Of a stretch of DNA of 23,386 nt, positions 1 to 7,155 are shown piece after piece. The notes beneath the pieces are model-generated. The model saw nothing but the letters and a program-made list of their open reading frames with translations, was not told where the DNA came from and did no database searches. Where the stretch lies: contig JAITRI010000007.1 of NCBI GenBank assembly GCA_031288455.1, forward strand, positions 1 through 23,386. The letters are read 5' to 3'. The first letter of the stretch is position 1, and each line of letters opens with the position of its first letter. This DNA is from Puniceicoccales bacterium. Its GTDB lineage: Bacteria > Verrucomicrobiota > Verrucomicrobiia > Opitutales > JAIRKQ01. Made by a program: the position numbers and the translations under genes.

Positions 1-902
1 ACGGAGCATTTTGAACAATTTTCGTCAATGGATATGTTTCTTGTAATTTTATTCGAATAAGCTGCTATGTTAGTTATAATGCCATAAGTACCTTCATTTT
101 TGTTAAGCGGCGGGATTGCGTTTATTATCTGAGGAATCCAAGTGTCTCCCTGTCCAGCGGAAACGCAGAAGGATTTTATGCAGTTCAGAATAAATTCCCT
201 TCTTTCCGCCTCGAGTTTATCGGAGCATTTTTCATCGGCAAAATCTAATATTGCTTGCCATATTTTTGCAGTGGTTTCTGCTTTGACTTCTGGGTTTTTA
301 TTATCATTGGCATATTCAATTGTTGTGTTCCCAATTTTTACCGTTGCACTCTTTGCTCGAAAAAAATCCTTGCCAATTTGCGTCTCTTTTAGCAGATCTT
401 CTATGACATCCACTTTAGCGTTTTTCTCGAAAACGCCTTTTTTTTCCAGATCTTCCACCGTCAAATTTTCCACATTTTTACAATGAACCCCCAAATCAGA
501 ATTTCCTTTGCTAAAGGAGAAGGTAATCTTCCTGTCGTCATCGGACAAAAATGATGGGTTCACCTCAGAGGATAGCATCGCGTTGGATGCGGCTGCATAT
601 GTGTCTCCGTCTATTGATTCAATGTGACTGACAATAGTGTCTTTAATTTTCTCTGGATCACTATCAATTTGCTTCGGATCCATAAGAATTTGTTCTAAGT
701 TTTTCTGTTCCGTGACATTGACTACGGTGCGCTCCATTATTGCTTCTTTCTTTTTGAAAAAAGATGCAACAGTCGTGCAGAAAGAACCAATTGCGCCACA
801 AACCGCTTTTATTTGATGAAATAGAAACAATGCTACTGAATATCCTATTCCCCTATTCTGCGGCTGCGCATTGTCATTAGTGGGTGTTAATGGATCATTC
901 AT
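1..902 (-). CDS. Hypothetical protein, 5' part only (gene runs off the left edge)
   Basis: I do not recognise this gene. Reading the minus strand from the ATG at 902, the frame stays open for 300 codons to the window edge, so the C-terminus is missing. The only in-frame codon signal upstream is a stop at 942-944 with no other ATG between, which supports this start. The protein begins MNDPLTPTNDNAQPQNRG, followed by a hydrophobic stretch at about residues 20-49 (YSVALFLFHQIKAVCGAIG, then SFCTTVASFF) and KKKEA. The rest is hydrophilic and rich in Lys, Asp, Glu and Asn. The hydrophobic segment could be a membrane anchor, but it is not a standard signal peptide because it starts about 20 residues in and follows no clear positive cluster. 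The gene is divergent from nuoG, about 100 bp away, and is more A+T-rich than the housekeeping genes, like the giant gene at the other end. A real gene is likely because 300 open codons by chance is improbable; function is unknown. Confidence 0.75.
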   Translation of the reverse strand, partial: MNDPLTPTNDNAQPQNRGIGYSVALFLFHQIKAVCGAIGSFCTTVASFFKKKEAIMERTVVNVTEQKNLEQILMDPKQIDSDPEKIKDTIVSHIESIDGDTYAAASNAMLSSEVNPSFLSDDDRKITFSFSKGNSDLGVHCKNVENLTVEDLEKKGVFEKNAKVDVIEDLLKETQIGKDFFRAKSATVKIGNTTIEYANDNKNPEVKAETTAKIWQAILDFADEKCSDKLEAERREFILNCIKSFCVSAGQGDTWIPQIINAIPPLNKNEGTYGIITNIAAYSNKITRNISIDENCSKCS

Positions 903-1005
903 TCCAATGAATATTGTGGTGATCTTTCTGAATTTGTCAATTCATTAAAATTGCCACAAAGTGTTTGTAAAAAATGAATCTCACCATAGGCTACCTCCAA
1001 ATCCG

Positions 1006-2580
1006 ATGGACGGTGAAATTGTACACATTATTCTCAACGGGAAAGAGGTTGAGGCGCGCCACGGGGAAAGAATTGTCGATGTCATCAACCGCAATGGAAT
1101 ATTCTTCGCGGCGCCGTGCTACCACAAATATCTCTCCGAGAGCGGACACTGCGGAATGTGCCTTGTGGGGGCGAGAAGAAATCCAACGGATGCATTTACC
1201 GTTGTGTTCTCCTGCACCGCCACGGCAAAGGATCGCATGGAAATCGACACCGAATGCGGCGAAGCGGCCGCAAAGCGCGATGAATTGTTTGAATTATGCC
1301 TGGCGCAGCACCCGTTGGACTGCGCGAAATGCGACAAAGTCGGCCGATGTTTCCTGTACAGATTTTCCAGGCGCGCAAAGTTTCGTGGGTTTACGAGGAT
1401 CGTCGGAGGGAAGTTGCCGGATGTCACCTACAAAACTTTTGGAAAAAACATTGTATTCGATCCACAGAAATGCATCGGTTGCAAGCGATGCATTAGGTTC
1501 TGCAGAGACATCATCGGCGATGAGGCGCTCGGATTCATTCGCACGGAGGCCGGATACAAGGAAATTGACGTGTATCCCAATAGGACCATAGACAATAATT
1601 ATTCCCTAAACCTCGTCGATCTCTGTCCAGCGGGAGCGTTCATAAACACCGACTGCGTCTTTCAGCCGACTGAATGGGATCTCATCAGCACGCCGAGCAT
1701 TTCGACGGAAAGCAGCAGCGGCGTCAACACCTATGTTCTGCACAGCGAGGATAAAATTTTCAGGATAATTCCCAGGGAAAATGAACACGTGAATGGCGCG
1801 TGGATGCCGGATTCCGCACGAAATGAGCACAAATATTTCGACAACAGGAAGCGGCTGACAAAAATCATGCAAAATGGTGTTCCGGCGCGCCAGGAAATGG
1901 CAATCATGCAGATTATTGGAGCATTACAGTCGGGAGAAATTGCCATTGTCTGCTCCGGGAACATGTCGATGGAGGACCAATTTTTGCTGCGTCGGCTGCT
2001 GGATTCCATAGTTAGCGACGTATTTTTCCTGAAAAAAAGTAGACAGCCGGATGGATTCCTCATAGCGGACGACGCGACCCCAAACTGCAGCGGCGCCATT
2101 CTAAATGGCATAATTGGGAAGGAAAACGTTGTCGAGGATTTGAGTTCCCTTAATCGGAAAATCAACAGCGGGCAGTGCAAAAAAATTCTGTCGCTCAATG
2201 AGGAAATTTTTTCCCATGGAGTGTCCTATGCCATTCCAGAGGATGTGGAAATTTTTTACATTGGCACGGAGGATGAAAAGACTTCCAAGCGCGCCGTTGT
2301 CTCCATTCCGACGGCCACGCATTTCGAGCAAACTGGCACTTTTGTCAACAGAGACTACAGATTGCAAAAATTCCACGTTGCCATATCTCCGCCGAACGAC
2401 AATATTTTCCCGATGTGGTATGTGCTGTCGCTGCTGCTAATGGCCCATTCCGGCGCCAAAAAAAATGAATTTCTGTGGCTCGATGACGTCTGGCACAGCA
2501 TGTCAAAATGCATGGATGCGCTGGAAAATGTCGATCTTTTCAATCTCGATCCGAAGGGAATTGAATTAAAACGCGATTAA
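1006..2580 (+). CDS. nuoG: NADH-quinone oxidoreductase chain G (complex I iron-sulfur subunit), short form
   Basis: NuoG is the large iron-sulfur subunit of the peripheral arm of respiratory complex I and passes electrons from NADH toward quinone. I chose the ATG at 1006 (524 residues) because the 2Fe-2S ferredoxin fold starts right after it; a GTG at 961 would add 15 residues. Visible ligands are N1b cysteines C38, C49, C52, C70; N5 ligands H102, C106, C109, C115 (HPLDCAKCDKVGRC); and N4 cysteines C156, C159, C162 with C207 in DLCPAGA, C166 being an extra cysteine. The N7 cysteines found in some NuoG proteins are absent. The remnant molybdopterin-oxidoreductase-like part keeps RENEHVNGAWM and the FEQTGTFVNRDYRLQ motif but is shorter than usual (most NuoG are about 650-900 residues). 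No nuoF or nuoH flanks it: the gene stands alone between a divergent gene and a terminator. Identity is firm; the unusual features are the length and the isolation. Confidence 0.93.
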   Translation: MDGEIVHIILNGKEVEARHGERIVDVINRNGIFFAAPCYHKYLSESGHCGMCLVGARRNPTDAFTVVFSCTATAKDRMEIDTECGEAAAKRDELFELCLAQHPLDCAKCDKVGRCFLYRFSRRAKFRGFTRIVGGKLPDVTYKTFGKNIVFDPQKCIGCKRCIRFCRDIIGDEALGFIRTEAGYKEIDVYPNRTIDNNYSLNLVDLCPAGAFINTDCVFQPTEWDLISTPSISTESSSGVNTYVLHSEDKIFRIIPRENEHVNGAWMPDSARNEHKYFDNRKRLTKIMQNGVPARQEMAIMQIIGALQSGEIAIVCSGNMSMEDQFLLRRLLDSIVSDVFFLKKSRQPDGFLIADDATPNCSGAILNGIIGKENVVEDLSSLNRKINSGQCKKILSLNEEIFSHGVSYAIPEDVEIFYIGTEDEKTSKRAVVSIPTATHFEQTGTFVNRDYRLQKFHVAISPPNDNIFPMWYVLSLLLMAHSGAKKNEFLWLDDVWHSMSKCMDALENVDLFNLDPKGIELKRD

Positions 2581-2662
2581 AAAATTTTTTTATTGCAAAA
2601 TTTTACAATTTCAATAAATCCATACGCCACAACCGTTAGGAAGTGCGGTTTGTTAGGGGAGG

Positions 2663-2697
2663 ACCGGCTGAAATACTATATTTCAGCCGGTTGTTTT
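2663..2697 (+). terminator. Rho-independent-type terminator after nuoG
   Basis: A perfect 13-bp inverted repeat, ACCGGCTGAAATA (2663-2675) and its complement (2679-2691), encloses a 3-base loop and is followed by the T-rich TGTTTTCC. It lies 82 bp after the nuoG stop and points the same way. It implies that nuoG transcription ends here. Confidence 0.75.
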
Positions 2698-3003
2698 CCT
2701 CGAAAGCCTGAGTTCACGCACCACGGAAGACATCCAATTGCGGCATAATCGGTGAGTTTGAAAAAATTTCAAGCAAAAAGCCAAACCAATGGAAAAAAAA
2801 TTTCCGCATGTTGCGCCAATGGAATGGCACGTGGACTTCCGCGGTGGCCGCGAAAAAGTAACAAAAGTGCGAGAATTGGGAAAAACGAAAATGGTAAAAT
2901 TTCTGCGGTGTTTTCCAGTAAAACTCGCCACCGCGCGGCGAAAATAGCGCGCATCCGATTTGTTTTACCAGCCGCATGAAGCGCCAACATTCGCACCCTT
3001 CGC
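2698..3003. other. Intergenic stretch with no supported gene
   Basis: Between the nuoG terminator and the tRNA-Gly 3' hairpin I see no ORF with a recognisable family, no plausible ribosome binding site and no known RNA motif (no SRP, RNase P, tmRNA or 6S signature). Short frames exist on both strands, but they overlap each other or run through the tRNA. Confidence 0.5.
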
Positions 3004-3025
3004 CCCGTAACTGTGAAGTTACGGG
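3004..3025 (-). terminator. Hairpin downstream of tRNA-Gly
   Basis: A perfect 9-bp stem, CCCGTAACT (3004-3012) and AGTTACGGG (3017-3025), with a 4-base loop, starts 13 bp past the tRNA-Gly CCA end. There is no T tract after it on the minus strand, so it may be a processing or stability hairpin rather than an intrinsic terminator. Confidence 0.45.
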
Positions 3026-3038
3026 TGGCATTTCCACA

Positions 3039-3114
<76 letters not shown>

Positions 3115-3128
3115 GCCGAGTTGACACG

Positions 3129-3157
3129 TAAATTGCGTCGGGCCAAAAATTTGTCAA
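3129..3157 (-). promoter_or_regulatory. Candidate promoter of tRNA-Gly
   Basis: On the minus strand a perfect -35 TTGACA (complement of 3152-3157) is followed after 17 bp by a poor -10, AATTTA (complement of 3129-3134). Initiation would fall a few bases before the mature tRNA 5' end at 3114. The -35 and the spacing are good; the -10 is weak. Confidence 0.45.
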
Positions 3158-3250
3158 CGATTTATTGCCACAGTTTTCCCGCTAAAATTTCCCTGCCGCA
3201 GTGGAATTTTGATGGGCCCGCATTCTTTTGGGAAATGCATCAGCCGGCGA

Positions 3251-3278
3251 TTGACAACGCAATTGCTAAATCTATTTG
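3251..3278 (+). promoter_or_regulatory. Candidate promoter of add-guaB-guaA
   Basis: A consensus -35 TTGACA at 3251-3256 lies 16 bp before TATTTG (3273-3278), a 3-of-6 match to the -10 consensus. Transcription would then start at or next to the add ATG (3285), giving a leaderless or almost leaderless mRNA. That would fit the lack of any Shine-Dalgarno sequence there. Tentative. Confidence 0.3.
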
Positions 3279-3284
3279 TGTCAC

Positions 3285-4310
3285 ATGGAGAAATTTGACA
3301 GCTGCCAATGGCCATGGTTAGCCGATTTACATGCGCATCTTGGCACGTCCATAAGTCCAGCGACGCTGTGGGAAATAGCACAGGATCGCGGATTTGTGCT
3401 GCCGAAGCGCGACTATCACGATTTCGTCGAATACATATCAATCTCGCCAAATAATCCCACGCCGCTGGATGAATATTTCAACACCGTCTACCATAAGCTG
3501 CTGGATAAGTTGTCATCGGGCACGAAGGAGGTGGAACGCGCCGTCTATGAGACATTTTCCGGGGCCTACAGATCGAATCACGTGCAGCTACTGGAGTTGC
3601 GCACAAATCCAATGAAACACAATCTAGAGGCGGAAGTGGATTTGGATCAGCTGATAATGGCGATGTTGCGGGGGATGGAACGGGCACTGCTGGCATATCC
3701 GAAACTATCCGGAGGAATAATCTTCTGCTTGGGAAGAGAATTTTCCCATAAAAAAAATAGCATCATCGTCGAAAAAGCCATCAAATACCATTCCCGCGGC
3801 ATAGTCGGGATTGACCTGGCTGGCCCCTACGGACAAAAATTTTCCGTCGAGCAGTACGAGGAACTATTCACCGCTGCTCGCAAAGCCAATTTGGGCATAA
3901 CTGTGCACGCCGGGGAACAGATGGATCACAGTGACATGTGGGAGATCATTGAACTTTTGAGGCCCGAACGCATAGGACATGGCATTTGCGCCGCCTACGA
4001 TGCGCGTTTGATGAGTGAATTGGTGCGCCGCGACATCGTCCTGGAAATTTGCCCGCTGTCCAATTTGGCAACGCGTGCGGTGGATAATATTGCCCAGATG
4101 AAGCACATCATGCGCACATTTCTGAAAAATGGTGTCAAGTTCACCGTCAACACCGATTGGCCAGAAGTCATCGATAAAAATCACCTGCATGAGCAATTCA
4201 ATTGGCTCCTCCGGGAAAAAATATTGGACGAATCGGAGCTGCGCATGTGCAATGCGTTGGCATTTGAGAGGACATTCATAGCGGGCTGCGGATTGGATCC
4301 ATACCTATAA
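3285..4310 (+). CDS. add: Adenosine deaminase family protein
   Basis: Adenosine deaminase hydrolyses adenosine to inosine and ammonia with a zinc ion in a TIM barrel. The ATG at 3285 gives 341 residues, normal for the family; an upstream TTG at 3276 would add three residues. Metal and catalytic motifs appear in order: DLHAHLG with H16 and H18, HAGE with H208 and E211, RIGHG with H232, and NTDWPE with the zinc aspartate D291. The residue after D291 is Trp rather than the usual Asp, so the classical SDDP/TDDP motif is changed and a related substrate is possible. It is the first gene of a same-strand cluster: guaB follows after 55 bp and guaA after that. The context argues for feeding adenosine-derived purine toward guanine nucleotides. 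No Shine-Dalgarno sequence is visible. The family is firm; the exact substrate is inferred. Confidence 0.88.
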   Translation: MEKFDSCQWPWLADLHAHLGTSISPATLWEIAQDRGFVLPKRDYHDFVEYISISPNNPTPLDEYFNTVYHKLLDKLSSGTKEVERAVYETFSGAYRSNHVQLLELRTNPMKHNLEAEVDLDQLIMAMLRGMERALLAYPKLSGGIIFCLGREFSHKKNSIIVEKAIKYHSRGIVGIDLAGPYGQKFSVEQYEELFTAARKANLGITVHAGEQMDHSDMWEIIELLRPERIGHGICAAYDARLMSELVRRDIVLEICPLSNLATRAVDNIAQMKHIMRTFLKNGVKFTVNTDWPEVIDKNHLHEQFNWLLREKILDESELRMCNALAFERTFIAGCGLDPYL

Positions 4311-4365
4311 AATATCATTGCAATGGGGCAGAATGCGATCATCGTCATGGAAACTTGTGAAATTT

Positions 4366-5493
4366 ATGAATAAAATCGTTGGAGAAGCGCTGACGTTCGA
4401 TGATCTATTGCTAATTCCGCGCTACTCGGATGTCACTCCCGACATGGTCGATGTGGCATCGAACCTCACGCCGTCCATCCGCATCAATGTGCCGCTCATT
4501 TCGGCGCCAATGGACACCGTGACCGAAGCAAACATGGCAATCGCGATGGCGCAACAGGGCGGCGTTGGTGTCATCCACAGGAACATGGCGATCGGCGAAC
4601 AGAAGAATGAGGTGGCCAATGTTAAGCAGCATTTGGCTGGGAATGAATTGCCGAATGCGTGCCGCGACAGCAGGGGAAAATTATTGGTGGGAGGTGCCGT
4701 TGGTGTCGGCGTTGATTGCCTTCCGCGGGCGGAAGCGCTGCTGTCCGTACATGTCGATTTCATCGTTGTGGACTCCGCGCATGGGCATTCGGCGAATGTG
4801 ATCCGCTCCATCATTGAAATAAAAAAGGCGTGGCCGGACTGTCCGCTGATCGCCGGAAATGTCGTCACCGCCGAAGGGGCCAAGGCAGTATTCGACGCTG
4901 GAGCAGACACTGTCAAAGTCGGAATCGGAGCCGGGTCAATTTGCACAACGCGCATAGTGTCCGGCGTTGGGGTTCCGCAGATCACCGCCATCTTCGAGGT
5001 GTCGAAAGTTGCCGCCAAAATGGGAAAATGCCTAGTGGCGGACGGTGGCATCAGGTATTCGGGAGACATCGTGAAGGCGATCGCGGCGGGTGCCGATTGC
5101 ATAATGTGCGGGAATTTATTCGCCGGGTGTGACGAGGCACCTGGGGAAGAGATTGCGTCGGATGATGGTCGCCGCCATAAAGTTTACCGCGGCATGGGGT
5201 CCGAAGATGCCATGTGCAGCGGCAGTGCCGACCGATATTTCCAGAGTCAATCGAAAAAATTTGTTCCGGAGGGAATTGTCGGCCGCGTGAAGTGCAAGGG
5301 CCCAGTTGGCGACATCGCATATCAGTTAGCCGGTGGCCTGCGCTCTGGAATGGGATACGTTGGAGCGGCCAACGTGAAAGCGCTGAAGAAAAATGCAAAA
5401 TTTGTTCGCATACACACGGCCGGATTGCTGGAAAGTCACACACATGGTGTCGCGGCGCTAAAGGAGTCACCGAACTATGGGGCTTTTCCATAG
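4366..5493 (+). CDS. guaB: Inosine-5'-monophosphate dehydrogenase lacking CBS domains
   Basis: IMPDH oxidises IMP to XMP with NAD+, the committed step to GMP. I chose the ATG at 4366 (375 residues) because GEALTFDDLLLIPRYSDV follows at once, as in the family; a TTG at 4318 is in frame but unlikely. Motifs include SAPMDTVTE, GGVGVIHRN, VDSAHGHS, ADGGIRYSGD, RGMGS and the flap beginning DRYFQ. The catalytic Cys is C193 in GAGSICTTR. Most bacterial IMPDHs are about 485-490 residues with two CBS domains inserted after the first part of the barrel; here about 18 residues (86-103) take their place and the barrel resumes at GKLLVGGAVG. CBS-free IMPDHs are known, for example in Borrelia. Loss of this module should remove ATP/GTP allosteric control. 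The cation-loop sequence is GAGS rather than the common GPGS. guaA starts 26 bp downstream, so the two are probably cotranscribed. Confidence 0.95.
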   Translation: MNKIVGEALTFDDLLLIPRYSDVTPDMVDVASNLTPSIRINVPLISAPMDTVTEANMAIAMAQQGGVGVIHRNMAIGEQKNEVANVKQHLAGNELPNACRDSRGKLLVGGAVGVGVDCLPRAEALLSVHVDFIVVDSAHGHSANVIRSIIEIKKAWPDCPLIAGNVVTAEGAKAVFDAGADTVKVGIGAGSICTTRIVSGVGVPQITAIFEVSKVAAKMGKCLVADGGIRYSGDIVKAIAAGADCIMCGNLFAGCDEAPGEEIASDDGRRHKVYRGMGSEDAMCSGSADRYFQSQSKKFVPEGIVGRVKCKGPVGDIAYQLAGGLRSGMGYVGAANVKALKKNAKFVRIHTAGLLESHTHGVAALKESPNYGAFP

Positions 5494-5519
5494 CTGCGGA
5501 AACGTGGAAAAGTTCGCAA

Positions 5520-7061
5520 ATGGGGAAATTCGCAAAAGTTCTAATCGTTGACTACGGGTCGCAGTATACGCAATTGATCGCGCGGCGCGTGCGCGAAAGC
5601 GGAGTATATTCCGAAATTTTGCCATGGACGGCGACCGACGCTCAGATGGAAAATTTTAATCCATCGGCAATCATATTATCCGGAGGGCCCAATGATGCCG
5701 GCGAAGATGGTTCTCCTCCGCTGAATCAGGCGCTACTGCGGATGAATGTCCCGCTGCTGGGCATCTGCTACGGCATGCAGCTGCTGGCACTTCACTTCGG
5801 TGGACGTTTAGAAAATGGGAAGGACAGGGAGTACGGACAGACTGCGCTGACTGTGCTCGGCAACAGCCCACTTTGGAACGATATTCCGCGCCTGCCGATA
5901 GCGGTGTGGATGTCGCACGGGAATCGCGTCGCCGCCATTCCCGAGAATTTTACCGTGTCCGCGAAGACGCCATCCGTTGACATCGCCGCCATGGCCGATG
6001 ATGAGCGCAGAATCTATGGTCTACAATTCCATCCGGAGGTGTCGCACACGGCGCAGGGAATGCAAATTCTAAAAAACTTTCTCTTTGGGATCGCAAAATT
6101 GAAGGGCGACTGGGACATTGGATCGTTCGCGGATGCGGCGATCGAAAACTGCCGCGCAAAGGTGGGAGATGCCGCCGTAATACTGGCATTGTCGGGAGGT
6201 GTGGATTCCTCCGTTGTGGCGGCATTGCTGCACAGGGCGATTGGCGGGCGACTGCACTGCATTTTCGTCGACCACGGACTCATGCGGCACAATGAGGCGG
6301 CGGACGTTGTCTCCATGCTGCGCCGCTGCATGCCTGGATTGAATTTGCAGCTTGTGGATGCGCAGGATCTGTTCCTGCGGCGCCTGGCTGGCGTGGAAGA
6401 TCCTGAAATCAAGCGCAAGATCATAGGGCACACATTCGTGGAAGTTTTCGAAAAGCAGGCGTCAAAAATTCCCGACGCAAAGTTTCTGGCGCAGGGAACT
6501 TTGTACCCGGATGTTGTGGAGTCCTCATCCCCAAACGGTGTCACCATAAAGAGTCACCACAATGTTGGCGGGCTTCCCGATTCCATGAGGCTTGCGCTAA
6601 TCGAGCCGCTGCGCGAACTTTTCAAGGATGAGGTGCGGACGATGGGATTGAAGATGGGGCTTCCGGAGGAGATAATATGGAGACAGCCATTTCCTGGTCC
6701 AGGGCTTGCGGTGAGAATACTTGGGGAAGTCACGGCGGCACGCCTGGAAATTTTGAGAAAGGCGGACAGGATCGTTCAGCTGGAACTGGAAAAATCTGGG
6801 CTCCTCCGCAGCATTTGGCAGGGATTTGCGGTTTTGCTGCCGCTGCGCACGGTCGGCGTAATGGGGGATGCGCGCACCTACGAAAATGTTATAGCACTGC
6901 GCGTCGTTGACAGCACGGACGCAATGACGGCGGACTGGACACGGCTGCCACATGCCGTAATCGCGTCCATTTCCAGCCGCATCGTCAGCGAAGTGCATGG
7001 CGTAAACCGCGTTGTGTACGACGTTTCCTCGAAGCCTCCCAGCACCATCGAGTGGGAATGA
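5520..7061 (+). CDS. guaA: GMP synthase (glutamine-hydrolysing)
   Basis: GuaA aminates XMP to GMP using ATP and glutamine-derived ammonia. The ATG at 5520 gives 513 residues, normal for the family, and begins MGKFAKVLIVDYGSQYTQL. The N-terminal glutamine amidotransferase domain has nucleophile C83 (GICYGMQ) with H171 and E173 (QFHPEVS). The ATP pyrophosphatase P-loop SGGVDS is at 225-230. GTLYPDVVES, KSHHNVGGLP and PFPGPGLAVRILGE follow, and the C-terminal dimerisation domain ends SSKPPSTIEWE. All key residues are present. It is the last gene of add-guaB-guaA and converges on rpoD, with a hairpin repeat and a terminator in between. Confidence 0.97.
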   Translation: MGKFAKVLIVDYGSQYTQLIARRVRESGVYSEILPWTATDAQMENFNPSAIILSGGPNDAGEDGSPPLNQALLRMNVPLLGICYGMQLLALHFGGRLENGKDREYGQTALTVLGNSPLWNDIPRLPIAVWMSHGNRVAAIPENFTVSAKTPSVDIAAMADDERRIYGLQFHPEVSHTAQGMQILKNFLFGIAKLKGDWDIGSFADAAIENCRAKVGDAAVILALSGGVDSSVVAALLHRAIGGRLHCIFVDHGLMRHNEAADVVSMLRRCMPGLNLQLVDAQDLFLRRLAGVEDPEIKRKIIGHTFVEVFEKQASKIPDAKFLAQGTLYPDVVESSSPNGVTIKSHHNVGGLPDSMRLALIEPLRELFKDEVRTMGLKMGLPEEIIWRQPFPGPGLAVRILGEVTAARLEILRKADRIVQLELEKSGLLRSIWQGFAVLLPLRTVGVMGDARTYENVIALRVVDSTDAMTADWTRLPHAVIASISSRIVSEVHGVNRVVYDVSSKPPSTIEWE

Positions 7062-7071
7062 TGCGCCAATT

Positions 7072-7117
7072 GCCCTGCACCTCCCGCATCCGCGAAGCGG
7101 ATGCGGATCGCTTAGCG
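7072..7117. repeat. Dispersed hairpin repeat, copy 1 (partial)
   Basis: Contains the perfect 10-bp stem CCGCATCCGC (7084-7093) and GCGGATGCGG (7097-7106) with a GAA loop, followed by ATCGCTTAG. The same core occurs at 12954-12976 and 13132-13154 with a GCA loop. The flanking CCTGCAC on the left is also shared, but the upstream half of the element (CCTCCGGCGGGCAGGGGC) is absent here. It lies between convergent guaA and rpoD, so it may also help end transcription. Confidence 0.85.
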
Positions 7118-7141
7118 CGGTGTGACTTCCCGCGCTTTTCT
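7115..7141 (+). terminator. Candidate terminator of guaA
   Basis: The 6-bp stem GCGCGG (7115-7120) and CCGCGC (7130-7135) with a 9-base loop is followed by TTTTCTT. It directly follows the repeat hairpin and points with guaA. The long loop makes it moderate rather than strong. Confidence 0.5.
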
Positions 7142-7155
7142 TATGAGTCCTGAGC

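Noticed and set aside
142..486. Plus-strand 114-codon frame
   Set aside because: It lies opposite a 300-codon open frame on the minus strand that has a better start and composition; it is most likely a shadow.
4422..5102. Long minus-strand frame opposite guaB
   Set aside because: Antisense shadow of a well-conserved gene; no family resemblance.
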